Both the position numbers and the translations under genes were made by a program. Positions 59,257-64,000 of a DNA stretch of 64,000 bases are shown piece after piece (within the stretch, counting starts at the first letter, position 1; every line of letters starts with the position of its first letter). Origin of the DNA: Streptomyces xanthii (lineage in GTDB: Bacteria; Actinomycetota; Actinomycetes; Streptomycetales; Streptomycetaceae); NCBI RefSeq assembly GCF_014621695.1, contig NZ_CP061281.1, positions 1 through 64,000 of the forward strand. The letters run 5' to 3'. The notes beneath the pieces were generated by a model. It worked only from the letters and a program-made list of their open reading frames with translations. It ran no database searches and was not told the origin of the DNA.

Positions 59257-61146
59257 TCAGTGCGTGAAGCAGGGGTCGACCAGGGTGTACGGGGCGCCGG
59301 GGGTCGCACCCCGCGCCACGCGCCACCGTTGGTGCTCGGCGGACTCGGTGGCGGCCTCGGCCACCAGCGCGGCCTGCCGTACGCCGCCCGCCTGGTAGCC
59401 GCCGAAACGGGCCACGGGCGACCAGTGGGGAGCGATCGGGGGCAGTGCCTCGTCGAGGCCCTCGTACTCGGCGGAGGCGTACACGATCCGGCCGTCGACG
59501 ACGGTGAGTACGGCCTCGATGTCGGGGATCACCTGGTCGGGCACGGTGAAGTAGTCCTCGGAGAGAACCGTGAGGTCCCCGAAGTACCCCTCGCGCAGGA
59601 TGCCCTTGACGTCCTGCTCTCCGGTCAGCCTCGCCCCGCCGCGGGTGTAGAGGCCGAGTGCGCTCTCCCTGGTGAGCAGGTTCGCGGGCCCGCGCAGCGG
59701 CGTGCCGCCGACGGTCCGGCCGGTGATCAGCCAGTGCAGCGCCACCCACGGGTTGTAGGAGGACACCCGTGTCGCGTCGGTGCCCGCGGCGACGGTCAGG
59801 CCGCGGTCGAGCATGGCCCGCACCGGCGGGGTGTGGGCTGCCGCCTCGGCGCCGTACCGGTCCCGGAAGGCGGTGCCCTGGAAGGACATGCGGTTCTGCA
59901 CGGACACCGCGCCGCCGAGGGCGGCGATCCGGTCCAGGCTGCCGGCCGAGACCGTTTCCGCGTGGTCGAACAGCCAGCGTCCACTGCCGGGGAAGAGCCC
60001 TTCGGCCGCGAGCTTCTCGAAGACGGTCAGGTCGCGTCGGATGGTCTCGTCGTAGGTGGCGTGCAGGCGGAAGCCCCAGCCGTTCTCGACGAGAATCCGG
60101 ACGGCCTGCTCGAACTCCGTCTCGTACCCGGCGGCGAGTTCCGGCCGGGGTTCGGAGAAGTTCTCGAAGTCGGCCGCGGCCCAGGTCAGGTTCTCCCCCG
60201 CGCCGTTGAGCCGCAGCCATGCGTCGCCGTCGCCGGGCTTGACCATCTCGGTCCAGCGCTTCAGATCGGCGAGTTCCTGGCCCGCCGTCTGCGGGAAGAG
60301 GTGGTAGGCGATGCGCAGGGAGAGTTCCCCTGCCTCGGCAAGTGCGGCGACGGTGGCGTAGTCGTCGGGGAAGTTCTGGAAGCCTCCGGCGGCGTCGACC
60401 GCCGAGGTGAGTCCGAAGCGGTTCAGCTCCCGCAGGAAGTGCCGGGTCGAGGTGCGTTTGTCGGCGGGGTCCAGGGTGGGGGCCTTGGCCAGGGTCGAGT
60501 ACAGGACGAGCGCGCTGGGTGCCGCGAGCAGGACGCCGTTCGGCTCGCCGTCGCGGCCCCGGACGATCTGGCCTCCGCGCGGGTCGGGGGTGTCACGGGT
60601 GAATCCAGCGGCATGGACGGCCGCACGGTTCATCAGCGCCGACTGGTAGAGGTGCAGGACGAACACGGGGGTGTCGGGTGCGGCCGCGTTCAGTTCGGCC
60701 ACGGTGGGCATCCGGCGCTCGGCGAACTGCTCGGCGGTCCAGCCTCCGACAACCCTGATCCACTGGCCCTTCGGGGTGCGGCCGGCCTGCTCACGCAGCA
60801 TGGCCAGGGCCTGGCGGAGGCTGCGCACACCGTCCCAGCGCAGTTCGAGTACGTAGTTCAGGCCGCCGCGGATGACGTGCAGATGCGAGTCGTTCAGGCC
60901 CGGGATCACACGGCGGCCCAGGGCGTCGACGACCCGGGTGCCGGGGCCGACGAGCGGCGCGAGCTCGTGGTCGTCGCCGAGGGCTGCCACCCGGCCGTCG
61001 CGGACGGCGACGGCACGGGCGTGCGGTCGGTGGGGGTCGCCGGTGAACACCTTGGCGTTGCGGACCAGCAGGTCGGCGTGCGCGGGTTCCCGCCGCGGGG
61101 CGGGCACGAGGCCCGCCACGGGCATGCTGGTCGAGGGCCCGGTCAT
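59257..61146 (-). CDS. YtcJ-like amidohydrolase
   Basis: A 629-residue metal-dependent hydrolase of the Amidohydro_3 family. The metal motif is RRVIPGLNDSHLHVIRGGLN (HxH). The barrel continues with GAGENLTWAAADFENFSEPR, ENGWGFRLHATYDETIRRDL and the Asp in RGLTVAAGTDATRVSSYNPW. The C-terminal composite beta-sandwich contains GYFGDLTVLSEDYFTVPDQV. YtcJ proteins are broad amidohydrolases with unknown natural substrates. No signal peptide. Its start overlaps the stop of the HSL-type hydrolase by 4 bp, so the two are co-translated. Confidence 0.9.
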   Translation of the reverse strand: MTGPSTSMPVAGLVPAPRREPAHADLLVRNAKVFTGDPHRPHARAVAVRDGRVAALGDDHELAPLVGPGTRVVDALGRRVIPGLNDSHLHVIRGGLNYVLELRWDGVRSLRQALAMLREQAGRTPKGQWIRVVGGWTAEQFAERRMPTVAELNAAAPDTPVFVLHLYQSALMNRAAVHAAGFTRDTPDPRGGQIVRGRDGEPNGVLLAAPSALVLYSTLAKAPTLDPADKRTSTRHFLRELNRFGLTSAVDAAGGFQNFPDDYATVAALAEAGELSLRIAYHLFPQTAGQELADLKRWTEMVKPGDGDAWLRLNGAGENLTWAAADFENFSEPRPELAAGYETEFEQAVRILVENGWGFRLHATYDETIRRDLTVFEKLAAEGLFPGSGRWLFDHAETVSAGSLDRIAALGGAVSVQNRMSFQGTAFRDRYGAEAAAHTPPVRAMLDRGLTVAAGTDATRVSSYNPWVALHWLITGRTVGGTPLRGPANLLTRESALGLYTRGGARLTGEQDVKGILREGYFGDLTVLSEDYFTVPDQVIPDIEAVLTVVDGRIVYASAEYEGLDEALPPIAPHWSPVARFGGYQAGGVRQAALVAEAATESAEHQRWRVARGATPGAPYTLVDPCFTH

Positions 61147-62096
61147 GCGAGGGCCTTGCGCAGGACGTCGGTGGCGACGCAGAGGGCGAGTTCGGCACCC
61201 TGGGTCTCGCGGAGGGCGTTCAGCATGACGAAGTCGTGGATGACGCCCTGGACGCGCAGGGCGGCGACGGAAACTCCGGCGGCGCGGAGCTTCGCCGCGT
61301 ACGCCTCGCCCTCGTCACGCAGGACGTCGGCCTCGGCGGTGATCACCAGGGCCGGCGGCAGTCCTGCCAGCTGCTCGACGGAGGCACGCAGCGGAGATGC
61401 CGTGATCTGGGCGCGCTCCGCCTCGTCGGTCGTGTACTGGTTCCAGAACCACTCCATGGCTTCCCGGCGCAGGAAGTAGCCGGTCGCGAACTGCTCGTAG
61501 GAGGCGTTGTCGAAGCTCGCGTCGGTCACGGGATAGAACAGGACCTGCTGGACCAGGCGCACGTCGCCGCGCTGCTTGGCCATGAGGGTGAGGGCCGCGG
61601 CCATGTTGCCGCCGACGGAGTCGCCCGCGACGGCGATCCGGGTGCCGTCGAGGTTCTTGTTCCGTCCGTCGCGGGCGATCCACTGGGCGACGGTGTAGTT
61701 CTGCTCGATGGCCACGGGGTAGCGGGACTCGGGCGACAGGTCGTACTCGGGGAAGACGACGGCCGCATGGGTGCCGACGGCCAGCTCGCGAACCAGCCGG
61801 TCGTGAGTGTGCGCGTTGCCGAAGACCCATCCGGCGCCGTGCAGGTAGAGGACGACGGGCAGGATGCCGGTGCTGCCGTGCGGGCGGACGATCCTGGCTC
61901 GGACCTCGCCGGTCGGTCCGCCGTTCACGGTCACCCATTCCTCGTCGACGGCGGGCAGCGGAACCCCCTCACCGCTCTGGACGTCGTCCACCGCCTTGCG
62001 TCCTTCGGTGACGGGGATCTGGTAGAGGTACGGCGGCTGAGCGGTGGCGTCGGCGAACGCCTGAGCGGCGGGCTCGAGTACGGGTCGGTCGGTCAT
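61143..62096 (-). CDS. alpha/beta hydrolase, HSL (hormone-sensitive lipase) type
   Basis: A 317-residue esterase from ATG 62096. The oxyanion motif is VVLYLHGAGWVFGNAHTHDR (HGAGW in place of HGGGW), the nucleophile is IAVAGDSVGGNMAAALTLMA, the acid ALVITAEADVLRDEGEAYAA and the histidine VIHDFVMLNALRE. These are the full catalytic set of the family, which cleaves short acyl esters. It is linked by overlap to the YtcJ-like gene, so both may act on the same compound. Confidence 0.9.
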   Translation of the reverse strand: MTDRPVLEPAAQAFADATAQPPYLYQIPVTEGRKAVDDVQSGEGVPLPAVDEEWVTVNGGPTGEVRARIVRPHGSTGILPVVLYLHGAGWVFGNAHTHDRLVRELAVGTHAAVVFPEYDLSPESRYPVAIEQNYTVAQWIARDGRNKNLDGTRIAVAGDSVGGNMAAALTLMAKQRGDVRLVQQVLFYPVTDASFDNASYEQFATGYFLRREAMEWFWNQYTTDEAERAQITASPLRASVEQLAGLPPALVITAEADVLRDEGEAYAAKLRAAGVSVAALRVQGVIHDFVMLNALRETQGAELALCVATDVLRKALA

Positions 62097-62161
62097 GGGG
62101 AGTGCTCCTTGAGATGGGGTGTTCGCGGTGGTCGGGGGACGGCGGTGCGGGCGCCGGAAGG

Positions 62162-62740
62162 TCAGCCCCGGACCAGCGGGGTGTCGACGAGGTGTTCGGC
62201 GAGGAACCAGACCTGTGCCTCGCCGGTGCGGATGACGTCGGAGACCAGCAGGTCGGTGCTGCCCTCGTCGCCTTCCGAGGAGAGCCGGGCAGCGGCGTCC
62301 CGTGCTTCGATCAGGATGCGCTCGTGTGCGTCGAGCAGCCGCGACAGCATGACCGGCACCGGCTCGACGCCGTTCGGCGGCCGGGGAATCGCGGTCAGTT
62401 CCGCCACGTGGCGGGGATCCCCGACGGCGACGCCACCGAGGCTCTGTACTCGCTCGGCCAACGCGTCCACGATCCCCAGCTGGGTCTCCGCATGCTTGTC
62501 CAGCATCAGATGAAGGGAGTAGAAGGTCGCTCCCCGCATGAGCCAGTGATGCTTCTTGTAGAGGGAGTAGAGGATCTGAGTGTCCGCCAGGACGCGGTTG
62601 AGCCTCTGGCAGGCGTACATCCGGGTGTCGTGGCCGAGACCGATCGGCAGCTGCTTGAGTGTGCCGAAGGCCTGGGTCTCGGCACCCTTCTGGTGGGTCA
62701 GCGGCTGGCCGCCGCTCTGCGCGTTCGTGAGGGTGTCCAT
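62162..62740 (-). CDS. Dps-family ferritin-like protein
   Basis: A 192-residue protein of the Dps family: iron-storing dodecamers that protect DNA from oxidants. The ferroxidase signature is LYSLYKKHHWLMRGATFYSL followed by HLMLDKHAETQLGIVDALAE. The rest (RVQSLGGVAVGDPRHVAELT, LLDAHERILIEARDAAARLS) fits. The tail SDVIRTGEAQVWFLAEHLVD is standard. A strong hairpin separates it from the DoxX gene upstream, so it may have its own promoter. Confidence 0.9.
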   Translation of the reverse strand: MDTLTNAQSGGQPLTHQKGAETQAFGTLKQLPIGLGHDTRMYACQRLNRVLADTQILYSLYKKHHWLMRGATFYSLHLMLDKHAETQLGIVDALAERVQSLGGVAVGDPRHVAELTAIPRPPNGVEPVPVMLSRLLDAHERILIEARDAAARLSSEGDEGSTDLLVSDVIRTGEAQVWFLAEHLVDTPLVRG

Positions 62741-62775
62741 CTGGTCTTCCTGTTCGGGAGTGAAATCGAGGGAGG

Positions 62776-62814
62776 GGTCCGGCCGCCCGGCCGGGGGACT
62801 CGGGCGGCCGGACC
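62776..62814. terminator. hairpin terminator
   Basis: GGTCCGGCCGCCCG pairs perfectly with CGGGCGGCCGGACC (14-bp arms, 11-nt loop). It stands between the DoxX stop and the Dps start, both minus strand. Confidence 0.8.
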
Positions 62815-62833
62815 CGGTCTGGTCGGCCAGCGC

Positions 62834-63334
62834 TCAGCGCACGGCCGTTGCGGCGGGCCGGTGCAGCAGGAGCCGGGTGAGAAGTCCGCTGGCGAGACCG
62901 GCAGCGAGGGCGACAGCCGCCCACCACGAGGGGTACGGCGGGAGGCCGAGGACCGCGTCGAGGGACCATGCGCCGGGTCCGGTGGCGGCGAGGGCGGCGG
63001 AGGTGCAGATGAGGACGAGGGGGTACTCGTACCCGTCGTGCTGCACCCAGAGACCGTTGTGCCACTTCACGGTGAGAGCGACGGTCATGACCCCGATGGC
63101 CCCGGTCGCCGCGAGCGGCGTCAGCAGCCCGGCGGCGAGCAGCAGACCGGAGCCGATCTGACCGCCTCCCGCCGCCAGCGCGGTGAACGCTCCCCCTCGG
63201 AAGCCGTCCGCACGGAACTCCTGGGCACCGCCCGCCAGTCCCTCGCCGCCCAGGCGACGACTGACCTTCTGCACGCCGTGGCCGGCGACAAGCAGCCCCA
63301 CCAGCAGACGCAGGATCAGAATGCCGGTGTCCAT
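62834..63334 (-). CDS. DoxX family membrane protein
   Basis: A 166-residue membrane protein with four helices. ILILRLLVGLLVAGHGVQKV is the family start, followed by GGGQIGSGLLLAAGLLTPLA, IGVMTVALTVKWHNGLWVQH and YEYPLVLICTSAALAATGPG. DoxX proteins take part in redox or thiol-stress functions; the exact role is unknown. ATG 63334 lies 5 bp after the stop of the isochorismatase-like gene, so they are one transcript. Confidence 0.9.
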   Translation of the reverse strand: MDTGILILRLLVGLLVAGHGVQKVSRRLGGEGLAGGAQEFRADGFRGGAFTALAAGGGQIGSGLLLAAGLLTPLAATGAIGVMTVALTVKWHNGLWVQHDGYEYPLVLICTSAALAATGPGAWSLDAVLGLPPYPSWWAAVALAAGLASGLLTRLLLHRPAATAVR

Positions 63335-63339
63335 GCGGT

Positions 63340-64000
63340 TCAGCCCGCGGCGTGCGCGCCGACGACGCTCTGCGCGTACACGACACCGAGACCGTACGCA
63401 CCCGCGTGGGCCTTGACGATGTCCATGACCGCGCCGTACGTCTCCTGACGAGCCCAGTCGCGCTGCAGCTCCAGCAGCACCTGAACCCAGGTCACCGGGA
63501 CGGCGCCGGCCGCGATCATGCGCTGCAGCGCGTGCTCGTGGGCCGCCGGGCTGACACCACCGGAGGCGTCGGAGACCACGTACACCTCGTACCCCTGCTC
63601 CAGGGCGGAGAGTGCCGGCAGTACCAGGCAGACCTCGGTCCACAGGCCCGACAGGATGATCTTCTTCCGACCGGTGGCCTTGACGGCCGCCACGAGAGCC
63701 TCGTCCTCCCAGGCGTTCATGGTGGTGCGGTCGATGGCCTCGTGCTTCGGGAACACTTCGGCGAGCTGCGGCAGCAGGGGCCCGGAGAAGGACTCGGCGG
63801 CGACCGTGGTCAGAACGGCCGGAACGTCAAATGCCTTGGCCGCCTTGGCGAGACCCACGGTGCTGTTGATGATCGCGGCACGATCGCCGCTCCCGGTGCC
63901 GAAGAACATCTGCGGCTGGTGGTCCACGAAGAGCATGACCGAGTTGTCGGGCGTCAGAAGGTCGGTACCGGGAGCGGCCTGCACCTTGGTGATGTCGAAC
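63340..64000 (-). CDS. isochorismatase-like cysteine hydrolase, N-terminus beyond the window
   Basis: About 219 residues are in the window, and the frame is open to the edge (FDITKVQAAPGTDLLTPDNS). The catalytic triad of the family is visible: Asp in SVMLFVDHQPQMFFGTGSGD, Lys in VKATGRKKIILSGLWT and Cys in GLWTEVCLVLPALSALEQGY. The protein follows the YcaC branch, whose members hydrolyse amide or ester-like substrates. The GTG at 63984 would be an internal start, but the codons before it are also coding-like, so the true start probably lies outside. First gene of the minus-strand run with DoxX. Confidence 0.85.
   Translation of the reverse strand, partial: FDITKVQAAPGTDLLTPDNSVMLFVDHQPQMFFGTGSGDRAAIINSTVGLAKAAKAFDVPAVLTTVAAESFSGPLLPQLAEVFPKHEAIDRTTMNAWEDEALVAAVKATGRKKIILSGLWTEVCLVLPALSALEQGYEVYVVSDASGGVSPAAHEHALQRMIAAGAVPVTWVQVLLELQRDWARQETYGAVMDIVKAHAGAYGLGVVYAQSVVGAHAAG

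Overview
The window looks like an accessory region, probably a chromosome arm, of a Streptomyces or close relative. The basis is very high GC with strong third-position GC, many GTG starts behind GGAGG-type ribosome sites, paired ABC sugar permeases with no local ATPase, and the families present (AraC, IclR, FadR-type GntR, MmyB-like HTH, SUKH and barstar proteins). No rRNA, tRNA, CRISPR array or housekeeping gene was seen.

Left part (1-21.8 kb): a decayed, gene-poor patchwork. It opens with an array of short hairpins and an AT-rich segment holding two palindromes. Next come a truncated tautomerase/MarR pair, a frameshifted ArsR regulator, and an AraC regulator followed by a RibD-like reductase. 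From about 5.6 to 16 kb there is a cluster of immunity-type genes typical of polymorphic-toxin defence: a split SUKH-4 gene, a SMI1/KNR4 gene, two barstars (one broken), a CPCC protein and a DUF4253 protein. They sit among an IS5-type insertion sequence, a HEAT-repeat protein, small membrane proteins and remnants. A long inverted repeat encloses the transposase and the SMI1/KNR4 gene. A short orphan protein family occurs twice, near 14.7 and 21.6 kb.

Middle (21.8-31.2 kb): an MmyB-like HTH regulator faces a run of co-directional genes: zinc-type alcohol dehydrogenase, a cupin with an in-frame stop, an atypical SDR, a cyclophilin-like lipoprotein and an MFS exporter. A palindrome lies in the divergent promoter. 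A methyltransferase, a large uncharacterised protein and a small lipoprotein follow.

31.5-50.9 kb: a carbohydrate-utilisation locus. It holds an IclR regulator, an FAD-dependent oxidoreductase, an MHS-type transporter, a BNR_4-type secreted protein, an RraA-like protein, a GH29-type alpha-L-fucosidase, a CUT1-type ABC importer, a secreted beta-helix protein, a FadR-type GntR regulator, an acetylxylan-esterase-like hydrolase, a lactonase-like amidohydrolase, an uncharacterised 630-residue protein and an aldo/keto reductase. Seven copies of one 15-bp palindromic motif (ATCG-N5-CGAT, usual spacer NCTAT) precede the GntR gene and its probable targets. A second motif is shared by the iclR promoter and the FAD-oxidoreductase/transporter promoter. 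My inference is uptake and oxidative degradation of L-fucose or a similar deoxysugar released from a polysaccharide, under two regulators.

Right part (51.2-64 kb): an AraC regulator, a large ATP-binding LuxR regulator, a second ATPase-less ABC sugar importer, and a minus-strand run of a GPR1/YaaH-like membrane protein, a YtcJ-like amidohydrolase, an HSL-type hydrolase, a Dps protein, a DoxX protein and an isochorismatase-like hydrolase that runs off the window edge.
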